Position numbers and translations under genes: made by a program. A stretch of DNA of 64,000 bases from Streptomyces dengpaensis. GTDB taxonomy: Bacteria; Actinomycetota; Actinomycetes; Streptomycetales; Streptomycetaceae. This document shows, piece after piece, positions 50,546-60,733 of this stretch; position 1 is the first letter of the stretch, and each line of letters opens with the position of its first letter. The stretch is taken from NCBI RefSeq assembly GCF_002946835.1, contig NZ_CP026652.1, positions 7,998,001-8,062,000 of the forward strand, written 5' to 3'. The notes beneath the pieces were generated by a model. It had not been told where the DNA came from, made no database searches, and saw only the letters and a program-made list of their open reading frames with translations.

Positions 50546-51673
50546 ATGGGGCATCGACTTGACGACGTGAGCGCGCCCGCGCGGCTGGCCGGGCCGGACG
50601 AGGCCATCAGCACGGAGGAGCTGGTCCTCGCGGCCCGGAACCACGGGATTCCGCTGGAGGCCCTCCGGTACGACGTCACGCCGCCGGGGCTGCACTATGT
50701 GCTGACCCACTACGACATCCCGTACGCCGAGCGCTCCTCGTGGCAGATCGCTCTCGGCGGCCGGGTACGGCAGCCGCTGCTGCTCGGGATGGACGAGCTG
50801 CGGGCGTATCCCGCGGTCACGGAGCGGGTGACCCTGGAGTGCGCGGGCAATGGGCGGGCCCTGCTCACGCCCCGGCCGGTGAGCCAGCCATGGCTGGTGG
50901 AGGCGGTCGGGACGGCGGAGTGGACCGGCGTGCCGTTGCGGGTGCTGCTCGCCGAGGCCGGGGTCGCCCCCGACGCGGTGGAGGTGGTCTTCACCGGCGC
51001 CGATCACGGGGTCGAGCGAGGGGTCGAGCAGGACTACCAGCGTGCCCTTCCGCTGGACGTGGCCCTGGGCGCCAAGCCCGAGGTCCTGGTGGCGTACGAG
51101 ATGAACGGCGCCCCGCTGCCACCGCAGCACGGACATCCGGTGCGGCTCGTGGTGCCCGGCTGGTACGGCATGGCGCATGTGAAGTGGCTGCGCGAGATCA
51201 CGGTGACGGACACGCCGTTCACGGGCTTCCAGCAGGCCGTGGCCTACCGGCTCCGGCAGCAGTCCGGCGACGAGGGCGAGCCGGTCACCCGGATCGCCCC
51301 GCGCGCCCTGCTGATCCCGCCCGGCTTCCCGGACTTCATGTCCAGGACGCGGGTGGTCCGGCCGGGTGCCGTCACGCTCGAGGGGCGGGCCTGGTCGGGG
51401 CGTGCGCCGGTGACCGGGGTCGAGGTGAGCTGTGACGGGGGAGGCACCTGGCACGCGGCGGATCTCGACCCGGAGGACGGCCACCGCTGGGCCTGGCGCC
51501 GGTGGCGCTTCGCCTGGGCGGCCACGCCCGGCCACCATGTGCTCAGTGCGCGGGCCACCGACGCCGAGGGCCACACCCAGCCTCTGGACCAGCGGTGGAA
51601 CCGGGGTGGCTTCGCGAACAACCTCGTCCAGCGCGTTCCCGTCCTTTGTCTGGATCCTGACGACACGGCGTGA
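50546..51673 (+). CDS. Sulfite-oxidase-like molybdopterin-dependent oxidoreductase
   Basis: Mo-cofactor enzyme of 375 residues. The domain carrying the Mo ligand shows VTLECAGNGRALLTPRPVSQ (Cys ligand) and EWTGVPLRVLLAEAGVA. The substrate-contact MNGAPLPPQHGHPVRLVVPG and WYGMAHVKWLREI follow. The C-terminal Mo-co dimerisation domain (VEVSCDGGGTWHAADLD, WRRWRFAWAATPGHHVLSAR) is complete. No signal peptide, so cytoplasmic. Similar proteins oxidise sulfite or reduce oxidised methionine; the exact reaction is not decided by sequence. ATG 50546. Confidence 0.92.
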   Translation: MGHRLDDVSAPARLAGPDEAISTEELVLAARNHGIPLEALRYDVTPPGLHYVLTHYDIPYAERSSWQIALGGRVRQPLLLGMDELRAYPAVTERVTLECAGNGRALLTPRPVSQPWLVEAVGTAEWTGVPLRVLLAEAGVAPDAVEVVFTGADHGVERGVEQDYQRALPLDVALGAKPEVLVAYEMNGAPLPPQHGHPVRLVVPGWYGMAHVKWLREITVTDTPFTGFQQAVAYRLRQQSGDEGEPVTRIAPRALLIPPGFPDFMSRTRVVRPGAVTLEGRAWSGRAPVTGVEVSCDGGGTWHAADLDPEDGHRWAWRRWRFAWAATPGHHVLSARATDAEGHTQPLDQRWNRGGFANNLVQRVPVLCLDPDDTA

Positions 51674-51724
51674 AGGAGCGGCGGCCGGAGTACCTGCCGG
51701 CCCCGGCCGCCCGGCCCCGCTCTC

Positions 51725-52921
51725 TCAGCTGAACGGATCCAGCGTGACGTAGGCCCGTTGCGGATTGCCGTCGTGGACGAGCGACTCGTGGTTCCCGACG
51801 TCGTCGAACGCGAACGCGTAGGCCTTGCCGTCGGCCATCTGCGTGTGGACCGCGCGGGCGTAGTGGTTGGTCACCGTGTCCTGGTAGAAGTTCGCCGAGC
51901 CGGTGTCCGGCTGGTTGGGATTGACCAGGAGCGTGGAGCGGTTGAAGCCCGCGCACAGGGTGCGGGAAATGGGGCCGCGCACCAGGTCGTTGGGCGCGTC
52001 GAGCCGCTTGTAGCAGCCGAAGATGCTGTCGGAGTCGGGCTTCTGGAAGCTGGTGACGACGGCTCCGGCGCTGTTGGTGAAGTTCATGACGTCACCGGAG
52101 ACCCGGCCGAAGTACTTCGTGTTCGGCTGGCCGGCGAACGGCGTCACGGTCAGCGTCGACGAACTGTACTTCTGCCACACCCGGTTGACGTAGCCGTCCA
52201 TGACGGTGCTCGGCAGCGTGCCCGCCCCGATGCCATGGCCGGGGGCGAGGGCCCGCAGGACGGTGCCGTCGGACCGGGTCTGGATCAGATTGCCCCAGCC
52301 GCCCGGCTGACCTCGCAGGGCGTTGAGGACGCCGGTGTATCCGCCCGGCTTGAGGTGACCGGTGGTCTTCGTGGTCCCGTCGGAGAGCTGGACACCGACG
52401 GCGTACGGAGCCGAGAACATATCGACCTGTGTGCTGTTGAGCCACAGTCCGGAGTCGTTGAGTGTGTACTCGGACCAGTTGAAGAGGATGTTGCGGTTGG
52501 GGTCGCTCGGATTCTGCACGGCCGGCTGCACCAGTCCGCCGGTCGTCAGCCGGAAGTCCAGCTTCTGCCCGTAGGAGAAGTAGATCCGTCCGGAGAACTT
52601 GGGGATGTGGATCGTCATCGACTGCCCGTTGGCGGGTCCCGCGATCGAGGCGTCGGGTGCGGGCGTCGGCGGATTGCCGCCCGTGGGCCAGGCGTGGAAC
52701 GTGCCGTTCGCGTCGGCCCAGCCCTGCCGGCCCGTCGACAACTGCGTTCCGAGGTCGTAGATGTAAACCGGTTCGCCGCGGCCGGAGTTGTTGGTGAACG
52801 TCAGCGGGATGGTCTCCGGGACGGCGGCCTCGGACGGGGACGGGACCCCGAACATCAGCACCGCCGCGGTGAGGGTGGGCGCGGCCACCGCCAACGCCCG
52901 CCATATGAGTCTCCTGGGCAC
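51725..52921 (-). CDS. Secreted glycoside hydrolase family 64 beta-1,3-glucanase
   Basis: Exported laminaripentaose-producing-type glucanase of 398 residues. A signal peptide (MPRRLIWRALAVAAPTLTAA, cleavage near SEAA at residue 33) is followed by the GH64 domain: TIPLTFTNNSGRGEPVYIYD, FSGRIYFSYGQKLDFRLTTG and the catalytic pair Glu151 and Asp167 (NWSEYTLND and STQVDMFSAPYAV), sixteen residues apart as in the characterised enzyme. It should digest fungal cell-wall beta-1,3-glucan. A LacI-type palindrome lies about 70 bases upstream. Confidence 0.93.
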   Translation of the reverse strand: MPRRLIWRALAVAAPTLTAAVLMFGVPSPSEAAVPETIPLTFTNNSGRGEPVYIYDLGTQLSTGRQGWADANGTFHAWPTGGNPPTPAPDASIAGPANGQSMTIHIPKFSGRIYFSYGQKLDFRLTTGGLVQPAVQNPSDPNRNILFNWSEYTLNDSGLWLNSTQVDMFSAPYAVGVQLSDGTTKTTGHLKPGGYTGVLNALRGQPGGWGNLIQTRSDGTVLRALAPGHGIGAGTLPSTVMDGYVNRVWQKYSSSTLTVTPFAGQPNTKYFGRVSGDVMNFTNSAGAVVTSFQKPDSDSIFGCYKRLDAPNDLVRGPISRTLCAGFNRSTLLVNPNQPDTGSANFYQDTVTNHYARAVHTQMADGKAYAFAFDDVGNHESLVHDGNPQRAYVTLDPFS

Positions 52922-52991
52922 TCTCGTCCTCCTTGATGTGGGGGGAGTTCAGCGAGGTGGAGTTTTGCGGACGGGATCCGTCCGCTTCCCT

Positions 52992-53007
52992 GTGAGAGCG
53001 CTCTCAC
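52992..53007. promoter_or_regulatory. LacI-family operator upstream of the glucanase
   Basis: GTGAGAGCGCTCTCAC is a perfect 16-base palindrome with the central GAGCGCTC of Streptomyces CebR/LacI-type operators. It is 71-86 bases before the GH64 start. Sugar-derepressed expression is inferred; no lacI gene is adjacent. Confidence 0.65.
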
Positions 53008-53116
53008 GATGGCGCCGGGTGGCGTACATGTCAACGACTCGCGCACAGTTGGTCTGGTCCAACTGCGCGTCAAGGGTGTATGCGTGCTTGTCAGCTCTGG
53101 ATGCGAGGATCGCGGC

Positions 53117-53563
53117 ATGGTGATGTGCGACTACTTCGCGGCCTCCGGTGACGCCGTGGCCGTCCGCGTGCTTGACCAGCCCGGCGGGCCCGACCCCGCC
53201 ACGTTCGATGTGGTGCCGTTGAAGGGCATTGATCCCGTCGTCGCCATGGCTCAGCTCGAAGCGATCCTGACCGGCTGCACCTATGACGAGGCATCAGAAC
53301 GTCCACGCGCGGGACAGTTGTTCTCATCTCCGGACGCCGCGAGCGCCTTCATCGTCAGCGTGTCCGACACCCTGCAGGAGGCCCTCGCATCAGCGACACA
53401 CGTCTCCTTGGCCGAAGCCGCCGGACCCTGGTCCGAGACCGACGAACTGCGCCAGGGGGGAATCACCTCCGGCACCGGGCTCGACGTGCTCGTCCTGCTC
53501 GCGGCGCTGGCCGGACGCGCACGACCGGCGGGCCTGCGCTTGTACTGCTGGTGGGCACTTTGA
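53117..53563 (+). CDS. Conserved hypothetical protein
   Basis: A 148-residue acidic soluble protein, family not recognised with confidence: MVMCDYFAASGDAVAVRVLD, then FDVVPLKGIDPVVAMAQLEA and a C-terminal Leu/Ala helix ending RLYCWWAL. The layout (beta-strand start, DPVVAMAQLEAILTG helix) vaguely recalls DUF1877-type proteins. ATG 53117 with GAGGATCGCGGC upstream. It converges on meaB. Third-position GC is strongly biased, so it is a real gene. Confidence 0.7.
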   Translation: MVMCDYFAASGDAVAVRVLDQPGGPDPATFDVVPLKGIDPVVAMAQLEAILTGCTYDEASERPRAGQLFSSPDAASAFIVSVSDTLQEALASATHVSLAEAAGPWSETDELRQGGITSGTGLDVLVLLAALAGRARPAGLRLYCWWAL

Positions 53564-53612
53564 GCGTCGCCCCCGGGGCTCGGCGCCGCAGCAGGAAGGT
53601 GCCGGAGGCCTG

Positions 53613-54599
53613 TCAGCCCGCTTGTGGTCCGCCGAACGCCCGCAGAATGCCTTCGGCGGCGAGCGTGGCCGTCAATTCGCCCTCTCTGACCTGCTGTTCG
53701 AGAGCGGGAGCGACGGCGCGTACGGCGGGAGCCGCGTGCAGACGGCCCAGCAGTTCGTCGCGGACCATCGACCACGTCCAATCGACCTGCTGGTCACGGC
53801 GTTTGGCGGCGAGACGGCCGGTCGAGTCGAGGAGTGTGCGGTGCTGTTCGAGACGTTCCCAGACGGTCTCCAGGCCGGTCGACTCGCGGGCGCTGCAGCT
53901 CAGCACGGGCGGTGTCCAGGCGGCGTCCTTGCTGTGCATGAGACGCAGGGCACCCGCCAACTCCCGTGCGGCGGTCCGGGCGTCGCGCTCGTGCGGCCCG
54001 TCCGCCTTGTTGACGGCGATCACGTCGGCCAGCTCCAGAACGCCCTTCTTGATGCCCTGGAGCTGGTCCCCGGTGCGCGCCAGCGTCAGCAGCAGGAACG
54101 AGTCGACCATGTTCGCGACCGCGGTCTCGGACTGGCCGACGCCGACGGTCTCCACCAGGATCGTGTCGTAGCCCGCGGCCTCCATCACCACCATGGACTC
54201 GCGGGTCGCCTTGGCCACCCCGCCCAGCGTGCCCGCACTGGGGGAGGGGCGCACAAAGGCCGCCGGGTCCACGGCCAGCCGCTCCATCCGGGTCTTGTCG
54301 CCCAGGATCGAGCCGCCCGTACGGGTCGAGGACGGGTCCACGGCGAGCACCGCGACCCGGTGCCCCAGCGAGGTCAGCATCGTGCCGAACGCGTCGATGA
54401 ACGTCGACTTGCCCACGCCCGGCACCCCGCTGATGCCGATCCGCCGCGCCCGGCCGCTGTGCGGGAGCAGCTCGGTGAGCAACTCCTGCGCCAGCGCCCG
54501 GTGCTGCGGACGGGTGGACTCGACGAGCGTGATGGCGCGCGCGATGAGCGCGCGCTTCCCGTCGAGCACACCCTTCACATACGTGGCGAGCTCGATCAC
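53613..54599 (-). CDS. meaB: Methylmalonyl-CoA mutase-associated GTPase MeaB
   Basis: G3E-family P-loop GTPase that gates cobalamin loading and protects methylmalonyl-CoA mutase. The 328-residue protein has Walker [10 protein letters not shown] (about 58-66), [20 protein letters not shown] with the family-specific [24 protein letters not shown] (switch II) and the base-recognition VNKADG. GTG 54599 overlaps the mutB stop (GTGA), so it is translationally coupled as the third gene of mutA-mutB-meaB. Confidence 0.96.
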   Translation of the reverse strand: MIELATYVKGVLDGKRALIARAITLVESTRPQHRALAQELLTELLPHSGRARRIGISGVPGVGKSTFIDAFGTMLTSLGHRVAVLAVDPSSTRTGGSILGDKTRMERLAVDPAAFVRPSPSAGTLGGVAKATRESMVVMEAAGYDTILVETVGVGQSETAVANMVDSFLLLTLARTGDQLQGIKKGVLELADVIAVNKADGPHERDARTAARELAGALRLMHSKDAAWTPPVLSCSARESTGLETVWERLEQHRTLLDSTGRLAAKRRDQQVDWTWSMVRDELLGRLHAAPAVRAVAPALEQQVREGELTATLAAEGILRAFGGPQAG

Positions 54600-56758
54600 A
54601 GGGCGTGCCCGAGATCGGCCGACAGCCGCTGAACGAGGTCGTACGCCGCGTCCGGAATCACCGTCCCGGGCGGGAACACGGCCATGGCGCCCATCTCCAG
54701 CAGGGTCGGCACGTCCTGCGGCGGGATCACCCCGCCGACGACGATCATGATGTCCTCGCGTCCCTCCGCCGCCAACTCCTCCCGCAGCGCCGGTACGAGG
54801 GTGAGGTGACCGGCGGCCAGCGAGGACACCCCGACCACGTGCACGTCCGCCTCGACGGCCTGGCGGGCCACCTCGGCCGGGGTCTGGAACAGCGGGCCGA
54901 CGTCGACGTCGAAGCCGAGGTCGGCGAAGGCGGTGGCGATCACCTTCTGGCCGCGGTCGTGCCCGTCCTGGCCCATCTTGGCGACCAGGATGCGCGGCCG
55001 GCGTCCCTCGGCCTCCTCGAAGGAGTCCACCAGGGCGCGGGTGCGGTCCACGGACGCGGACTGGCCTGCTTCGTTGCGGTACACGCCGGAGATCGTACGG
55101 ATCTGGCTCGCGTGCCGCCCGTACACCTTCTCCAGGGCATCGGAGATCTCCCCGACGGTGGCCTTCGCGCGGGCGGCGTTCACGGCCAGCTCCAGCAGGT
55201 TGCCCTCGCCGGCGGCGGCCCGCGTCAGCGCGTCAAGCGCGTCCTGGCACGCCCGCTCGTCCCGCTCCGCCCGCAGCCGCCGCAGCTTCTCGATCTGCTG
55301 GGCGCGTACGGAGGAGTTGTCGACCTTGAGGACCTCGATCTGCTCGTCGCTGTCGACGCGGTACTTGTTCACGCCGATCACCGGCTGACGGCCGGAGTCG
55401 ATCCGGGCCTGGGTACGGGCCGCGGCCTCCTCGACCCGGAGCTTCGGGATGCCGGCGTCGATGGCCTGCGCCATGCCGCCCGCCGCCTCGACCTCCTCGA
55501 TGTGCTGCCAGGCCCGGCGGGCGAGGTCGTACGTCAGCTTCTCGACGTACGCGCTGCCGCCCCACGGGTCGATCACCCGGGTGGTGCCGGACTCCTGCTG
55601 GATCAGCAGCTGCGTGTTGCGGGCGATGCGCGCGGAGAAGTCGGTGGGCAGGGCGAGCGCCTCGTCGAGGGCGTTGGTGTGCAGCGACTGGGTGTGGCCC
55701 TGCGTGGCCGCCATCGCCTCGACGCACGTACGCGTGACGTTGTTGAACACGTCCTGCGCGGTGAGCGACCAGCCCGAGGTCTGCGAATGGGTGCGCAGCG
55801 AAAGGGACTTGGTGCTCTTCGGGTCGAACTGCTTGACCAGCTTCGCCCACAGCAGGCGCGCCGCCCGCATCTTGGCGATCTCCATGAAGAAGTTCATGCC
55901 GATCGCCCAGAAGAAGGAGAGCCGCGGCGCGAACGCGTCCACGTCCAGGCCGGCCTCCCGTCCGGCCCGGATGTACTCGACACCGTCCGCGAGCGTGTAC
56001 GCCAGCTCCAAGTCGGCCGTCGCGCCCGCCTCCTGGATGTGATAGCCGGAGATCGAGATGGAGTTGTAGCGCGGCATCCGCTGCGAGGTGAAGGCGAAGA
56101 TGTCGGAGATGATCCGCATCGACGGCTTCGGCGGATAGATGTAGGTGTTGCGGACCATGAACTCCTTGAGGATGTCGTTCTGGATGGTCCCGGCCAGCTT
56201 CTCCGGCGGTACGCCCTGCTCCTCCGCCGCCACGATGTACAACGCCAGTACGGGCAGCACGGCGCCGTTCATCGTCATCGATACGGTCATCTCGTCGAGC
56301 GGGATGCCGTCGAACAGCTGCCGCATGTCGTAGATCGAGTCGATGGCCACGCCCGCCATGCCGACGTCACCGGTCACGCGCGGGTGGTCGCTGTCGTAAC
56401 CGCGGTGGGTGGGCAGGTCGAAGGCGACCGACAGGCCCTTCTGGCCGGCCGCCAGGTTGCGGCGGTAGAAGGCGTTGGACTCCTCGGCCGTGGAGAAGCC
56501 CGCGTACTGGCGGATCGTCCACGGCTGGTTGACGTACATCGTCGGGTACGGGCCGCGCAGATACGGGGCGATGCCCGGATACGTGCCCAGGAAGTCCAGG
56601 CCCTCCAGGTCACGGCCGGTGTACAGCGGCTTGACCGCGATGCCCTCCGGGGTCTCCCAGAAGACATCGTCGCCGCCGGCCGCCTTACGCCACTCTCCGG
56701 CGCTGCCGTCGGCCGTGGGCGCCCCCAGCTCGATCGCGGAAAAGTCGGGGATTCCCAT
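54596..56758 (-). CDS. mutB: Methylmalonyl-CoA mutase large (alpha) subunit
   Basis: Adenosylcobalamin enzyme isomerising (R)-methylmalonyl-CoA and succinyl-CoA. It links propionate, odd-chain fatty acid and polyketide-precursor pools. The 720-residue protein has the substrate-binding TIM barrel ([40 protein letters not shown]) and a C-terminal B12 domain with the base-off DxHxxG motif ([20 protein letters not shown]). ATG 56758 shares bases with the mutA stop (TGATG). Active partner of the small subunit encoded just upstream. Confidence 0.97.
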   Translation of the reverse strand: MGIPDFSAIELGAPTADGSAGEWRKAAGGDDVFWETPEGIAVKPLYTGRDLEGLDFLGTYPGIAPYLRGPYPTMYVNQPWTIRQYAGFSTAEESNAFYRRNLAAGQKGLSVAFDLPTHRGYDSDHPRVTGDVGMAGVAIDSIYDMRQLFDGIPLDEMTVSMTMNGAVLPVLALYIVAAEEQGVPPEKLAGTIQNDILKEFMVRNTYIYPPKPSMRIISDIFAFTSQRMPRYNSISISGYHIQEAGATADLELAYTLADGVEYIRAGREAGLDVDAFAPRLSFFWAIGMNFFMEIAKMRAARLLWAKLVKQFDPKSTKSLSLRTHSQTSGWSLTAQDVFNNVTRTCVEAMAATQGHTQSLHTNALDEALALPTDFSARIARNTQLLIQQESGTTRVIDPWGGSAYVEKLTYDLARRAWQHIEEVEAAGGMAQAIDAGIPKLRVEEAAARTQARIDSGRQPVIGVNKYRVDSDEQIEVLKVDNSSVRAQQIEKLRRLRAERDERACQDALDALTRAAAGEGNLLELAVNAARAKATVGEISDALEKVYGRHASQIRTISGVYRNEAGQSASVDRTRALVDSFEEAEGRRPRILVAKMGQDGHDRGQKVIATAFADLGFDVDVGPLFQTPAEVARQAVEADVHVVGVSSLAAGHLTLVPALREELAAEGREDIMIVVGGVIPPQDVPTLLEMGAMAVFPPGTVIPDAAYDLVQRLSADLGHAL

Positions 56759-58566
56759 CAGGACACTCCCATACGGTCGAGGGTGGCGGAGAGCACGGCG
56801 ACGGCGTCGCAGCCCGCGAAGACGTACGCGTCGACGTCGGTGTACGCGCCGGGGCGTCCCGCCAGGAACACGTGCCGGGCACCCGAGGCCTTGAGGGTCT
56901 GGGCCGTGCGGGCCGCCTGCTCCTCGTACAGCGCGTCGCTGGAGCACAGGCAGACCTCGGTGGCGCCGCTGTCCTCGAAGGTGCCGTCCGTGACCGGCTC
57001 GATGCCGCCGGCCTGGAAGAGGTTGGCGGCGAACGTCGTCCGCGCGGTGTGGGCGGCGGTGGGGCCGATGGAGGCCAGGAAGACGCGCGGCCGGGTCCCC
57101 GTCGCGGCGAGGTGGGCGTCCGAGCGGGCGCGCAGAGCCTCGTACGCCTCGTCGCGCCGCACGCGCGGGAGTCCGCCGGACGGCGGCTCGGGAGCGGGCT
57201 CGCGCTCCAGCGGCTTCTCGGTGAGCAGCGGGAACTCGCTGACGCCGGTGATGGGTTCGCGGCGCTTGGCGAGCTTCACGCTGCGCGCCTCCCACGTCTT
57301 GGCCAGATCCTCACCGAGACGGCCCGAACGCAGGGCGGCCGCCTGACCGCCGATGCCCTCGATCCGCTGGAAGAACTCCCAGCCCGCCTGCGCGAGTTCG
57401 TCCGTGAGCCGCTCCACGTACCAGGAGCCGCCCGCCGGATCGATCACCCGCGACAGATGGGACTCCTCGACCAGGATCGTGGAGGTGTTGCGGGCGATAC
57501 GGCGCGCGAAGGCGTCCGGCAGGCCCAGGGCGTGGTCGAAGGGGAGCACGGTCACGGCGTCCGCGCCGCCGACTCCGGCCGCGAGCGTGGCCACCGTCGT
57601 GCGCAGCATGTTCACCCAGGGGTCGCGGCGCGACATCATCACCGGCGAGGTGACGGCGTGCTGGACCTGCGCTCCCGCGCCCGGCGCCCCGCACACCTCG
57701 GCCACCCGCGCCCACAGCCTGCGGGCCGCGCGCAGCTTCGCGATGGTCAGGAACTGGTCGGCGGTGGCCGCGTACCGGAACTCCAGCTGAGCACAGGCCT
57801 GTTCGACGGACAGGCCCGCCTCGGTGAGGTCCCGCAGATAGGCGACGCCGGTCGCCAGGGAGGCGCCCAGCTCCTGCGCGGCCGAGCCGCCGGCCTCGTG
57901 GTACGGCAGCGCGTCCACGGTCAGCGCCCGCAGCCCCGGGTACTCCTCGGCGCACAGCCGCCCGAGAGCGGCGGCCGGCGCGAAGACCAACTCCTCGCCC
58001 GTACGGGCCTCGTGGCCCAGCGGGTCGGCGCCGAGACTGCCGCGCACCGCGTCCTTGGCGACGCCCCGCTCTTCGCACAGGCGGAGCAACTCCCGTGCGG
58101 CAGCCTCGACTTCGCGTCCCGCGTCGAGCACGACGGGGGCCAGGTCGAGATAGACACCGTCGAGGGCTCGGTCGAGCGACCCGGCCGGAATGCCGCCCGC
58201 ACCGACGACCAGCCAGAGCGAGGTGACGCCGTTCTCCAGGTCCGCCAGCACCGCACCGTCGCCGAGCGTCGAGTGCCGTTGCCGTACGTCCCAGCCGCTG
58301 GTGGTGTTGCCCGCTGCCCGGCCGCCCCGTACGAACGGAGCGAATCCGGGGAAGCCGGGATCGAGCGCGGTGTCGTGCGCCGTGTACAGAGGCCGGGTGC
58401 GCAACCCGTCCTCCAGCGCGGTGGACAGGGCATCCTCCGCCGCTGCGCCCGAGACTTCCCGGCCCGACTTGCGCAGGACGCCCTCCACCAGGCGTTGCCA
58501 CTGCTCATGAGTCGCGTCAGGGAACTCGGCGGCCAGCGAGAGCCCGTCGTCAGGCAGGACCGTCAT
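56758..58566 (-). CDS. mutA: Methylmalonyl-CoA mutase small (beta) subunit
   Basis: Non-catalytic partner of MutB, 602 residues. It has the same two-domain plan, with [20 protein letters not shown] and [20 protein letters not shown] in the barrel. The C-terminal Rossmann-like domain reads [20 protein letters not shown] and lacks the DxHxxG cobalamin ligand, as expected for this subunit. ATG 58566 opens the mutA-mutB-meaB operon. The 272 bases upstream to the His-rich gene contain the promoter region; no clear operator was recognised. Confidence 0.95.
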   Translation of the reverse strand: MTVLPDDGLSLAAEFPDATHEQWQRLVEGVLRKSGREVSGAAAEDALSTALEDGLRTRPLYTAHDTALDPGFPGFAPFVRGGRAAGNTTSGWDVRQRHSTLGDGAVLADLENGVTSLWLVVGAGGIPAGSLDRALDGVYLDLAPVVLDAGREVEAAARELLRLCEERGVAKDAVRGSLGADPLGHEARTGEELVFAPAAALGRLCAEEYPGLRALTVDALPYHEAGGSAAQELGASLATGVAYLRDLTEAGLSVEQACAQLEFRYAATADQFLTIAKLRAARRLWARVAEVCGAPGAGAQVQHAVTSPVMMSRRDPWVNMLRTTVATLAAGVGGADAVTVLPFDHALGLPDAFARRIARNTSTILVEESHLSRVIDPAGGSWYVERLTDELAQAGWEFFQRIEGIGGQAAALRSGRLGEDLAKTWEARSVKLAKRREPITGVSEFPLLTEKPLEREPAPEPPSGGLPRVRRDEAYEALRARSDAHLAATGTRPRVFLASIGPTAAHTARTTFAANLFQAGGIEPVTDGTFEDSGATEVCLCSSDALYEEQAARTAQTLKASGARHVFLAGRPGAYTDVDAYVFAGCDAVAVLSATLDRMGVS

Positions 58567-58838
58567 GCTCGGATGCTAGGGCAGGACGACAAAGGAGCAG
58601 CAGAGGACGCGGCTGTGACCTTGCACTCTCAGGGATTTGCTTGATCCCCGGGCGGGGTTCGTACTAAGGGCGACACGCTTCTGCGAGAGGGCCGGGTGCT
58701 GTAGGGCCCGTTACGGCTGAGGGTGTGTGACAGAGGGTGTCCGGCATGGATGCGAGATGGCTCGGCGAGGGGCAGCATTGAGTCAGTGGCGCACATGCGT
58801 CGAGCATGACTCGCCTCGAAGGATGACCGGAGAGACTC

Positions 58839-59135
58839 ATGACCACCGCACATGCCCCTCACCCCGATCACACGCACACGCACGGCGAGGGCTGCGGCCA
58901 TGTCGCCGTCCCGCACGAGGACCACGTGGACTACGCCCACGACGGCCATCTGCACCGTGTGCACAACGACCACGTTGACGAGTGCGAGTCCACCGCCCAC
59001 TCCGCCCACGGCGACCATGCGCATCAGCACGGTGAGGGCTGCGGCCATGTCGCGGTGCCGCACGGGGATCACGTCGACTACGTGCACGACGGCCACCGGC
59101 ACGCCGGTCATGACGGGCACTGGGACGATCACTGA
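58839..59135 (+). CDS. Histidine-rich metal-binding protein with internal duplication
   Basis: A 98-residue protein of which 27 residues are His, with Asp and Glu making most of the rest. A 25-residue unit (HGEGCGHVAVPHEDHVDY..., residues 15-39) is repeated with few changes at residues 64-88, each carrying one Cys in GEGCGH. No membrane helix or signal is present. Such proteins buffer zinc, nickel or cobalt in the cytoplasm; which metal is not visible. ATG 58839 with GGAGAGACTC upstream. It is divergent from mutA and precedes the GAPDH gene on the same strand. Cobalt storage near a B12-dependent mutase is an attractive but unproven idea. Confidence 0.85.
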   Translation: MTTAHAPHPDHTHTHGEGCGHVAVPHEDHVDYAHDGHLHRVHNDHVDECESTAHSAHGDHAHQHGEGCGHVAVPHGDHVDYVHDGHRHAGHDGHWDDH

Positions 59136-59202
59136 CCCCGTTGAATGATCAAAGTGACGCAGGTTTAGCATATGAGCGCCGCCTAGCTCGAAAGATAAAT
59201 CT

Positions 59203-60657
59203 GTGACTGTCAACGACGACTCGTTCACCAACTGGAAGAACCGCGAGGAGATCGCGGAGTCGATGATCCCGATCATCGGGAAGCTGCACAGGGAGCGGGA
59301 CGTCACCGTCCTGCTGCACAGCCGCTCCTTGGTGAACAAGTCAGTGGTCAGCATCCTCAAGACCCACCGGTTCGCCCGGCAGATCGCCGGTGAGGAACTC
59401 TCGGTCACCGACACGCTGCCGTTCCTGCAGGCACTGACCGCGCTCGATCTCGGACCTTCCCAGATCGACATCGGCATGCTCGCCGCGACCTACAGGGCCG
59501 ACGACCGGGGTCTGACGGTGGACGCGTTCACCGCCGAGGCCGTCGCCGGCGCCGCGGGTGCCAACAAGATCGAGCGCGGCGAGGGCCGCGACGTCGTCCT
59601 CTACGGGTTCGGCCGCATCGGCCGCCTCGTCGCCCGCCTGCTCATCGAGAAGTCCGGCTCCGGCAACGGCCTGCGGCTGCGCGCCATCGTCGTCCGCCAG
59701 GGCGGCGGCCGGCCCGTCGAGGATCTCGTCAAGCGGGCCTCGCTGCTGCGCCGCGACTCCATCCACGGCCAGTTCCAGGGCACGATCACCGTCGACGAGG
59801 CGAACAGCACGATCATCGCCAACGGCAACGAGATCAAGGTGATCTACGCGGGCGACCCGTCGGAGGTCGACTACACGGCGTACGGCATCAAGGACGCCAT
59901 CCTCATCGACAACACCGGCAAGTGGCGCGACCGCGAGGGCCTGTCGCAGCATCTGCGCCCCGGAATCGACAAGGTCGTCCTGACCGCGCCGGGCAAGGGC
60001 GACGTCCCCAACATCGTGCACGGCGTCAACCACGACATGGTCAAGCCGGACGAGCAGATCCTGTCCTGCGCGTCCTGCACGACCAACGCGATCGTTCCGC
60101 CGCTGAAGGCGATGGACGACGAGTACGGTGTGCTGCGCGGCCACGTGGAGACCGTCCACTCGTTCACCAACGACCAGAACCTGCTGGACAATTACCACAA
60201 GGCCGACCGCCGCGGCCGCTCGGCGCCGCTCAACATGGTGATCACCGAGACCGGTGCCGCCTCCGCGGTCGCCAAGGCGCTGCCCGACCTCAAGGCACCG
60301 ATCACCGGCAGCTCGATCCGCGTCCCGGTGCCGGACGTCTCGATCGCGATCCTCAGCCTGCGGCTCGGCCGCGAGACCACCCGTGAGGAGGTCCTCGACC
60401 ACCTCCGCGAGGTGTCGCTGACCTCACCGCTGAAGCGCCAGATCGACTTCACCACCGCCCCCGACGCGGTCTCCAGCGACTTCATCGGCTCGCGTCACGC
60501 CTCGATCGTCGACGCCGGCGCCACCAAGGTCGACGGCGACAACGCGATCCTCTACCTCTGGTACGACAACGAGTTCGGCTACTCCTGCCAGGTCATCCGC
60601 GTCGTCCAGCACGTCTCCGGGGTCGAGTACCCGACGTACCCGGCTCCGGTGGTCTGA
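59203..60657 (+). CDS. Glyceraldehyde-3-phosphate dehydrogenase, long N-terminal-extension type
   Basis: Glycolytic/gluconeogenic enzyme of 484 residues, about 150 longer than standard GAPDH. The N-terminal ~125 residues (ESMIPIIGKLHRERDVTVLL, SRSLVNKSVVSILKTHRFAR) are a helical extension seen in a subset of bacteria. Then comes the NAD-binding Rossmann fold VVLYGFGRIGRLVARLLIEK, the catalytic Cys in SCASCTTNAIVPPLKAMDDE (about residue 291) and His in a VHSFTNDQNLLDNYHKADRR segment, and the C-terminal WYDNEFGYSCQVIRVVQ. GTG 59203 is the start; GAAAGA precedes it. TTGAAT and TAGCAT upstream may form its promoter. Confidence 0.95.
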   Translation: MTVNDDSFTNWKNREEIAESMIPIIGKLHRERDVTVLLHSRSLVNKSVVSILKTHRFARQIAGEELSVTDTLPFLQALTALDLGPSQIDIGMLAATYRADDRGLTVDAFTAEAVAGAAGANKIERGEGRDVVLYGFGRIGRLVARLLIEKSGSGNGLRLRAIVVRQGGGRPVEDLVKRASLLRRDSIHGQFQGTITVDEANSTIIANGNEIKVIYAGDPSEVDYTAYGIKDAILIDNTGKWRDREGLSQHLRPGIDKVVLTAPGKGDVPNIVHGVNHDMVKPDEQILSCASCTTNAIVPPLKAMDDEYGVLRGHVETVHSFTNDQNLLDNYHKADRRGRSAPLNMVITETGAASAVAKALPDLKAPITGSSIRVPVPDVSIAILSLRLGRETTREEVLDHLREVSLTSPLKRQIDFTTAPDAVSSDFIGSRHASIVDAGATKVDGDNAILYLWYDNEFGYSCQVIRVVQHVSGVEYPTYPAPVV

Positions 60658-60661
60658 CCGA

Positions 60662-60708
60662 GAGGGGACTCCCGCCGCGGGCAGGTCGCACGCGGCGGGA
60701 GTCCCCTC
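60662..60708. terminator. Bidirectional terminator after the GAPDH gene
   Basis: An 18-base perfect stem (GAGGGGACTCCCGCCGCG with CGCGGCGGGAGTCCCCTC) with an 11-base loop sits five bases beyond the GAPDH stop and 26 bases from the convergent small gene's stop. Serves both directions. Confidence 0.85.
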
Positions 60709-60733
60709 ACAAGCGGCGAAGACCTCGTGATTC

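Noticed and set aside
54605..57346. Very long open frame (over 900 codons) antisense to mutB/meaB boundary
   Set aside because: Mirror of strong codon bias in high-GC DNA; composition is Arg/Gly/Val/Leu-rich noise and no motif is visible, while the opposite strand encodes clear mutase.
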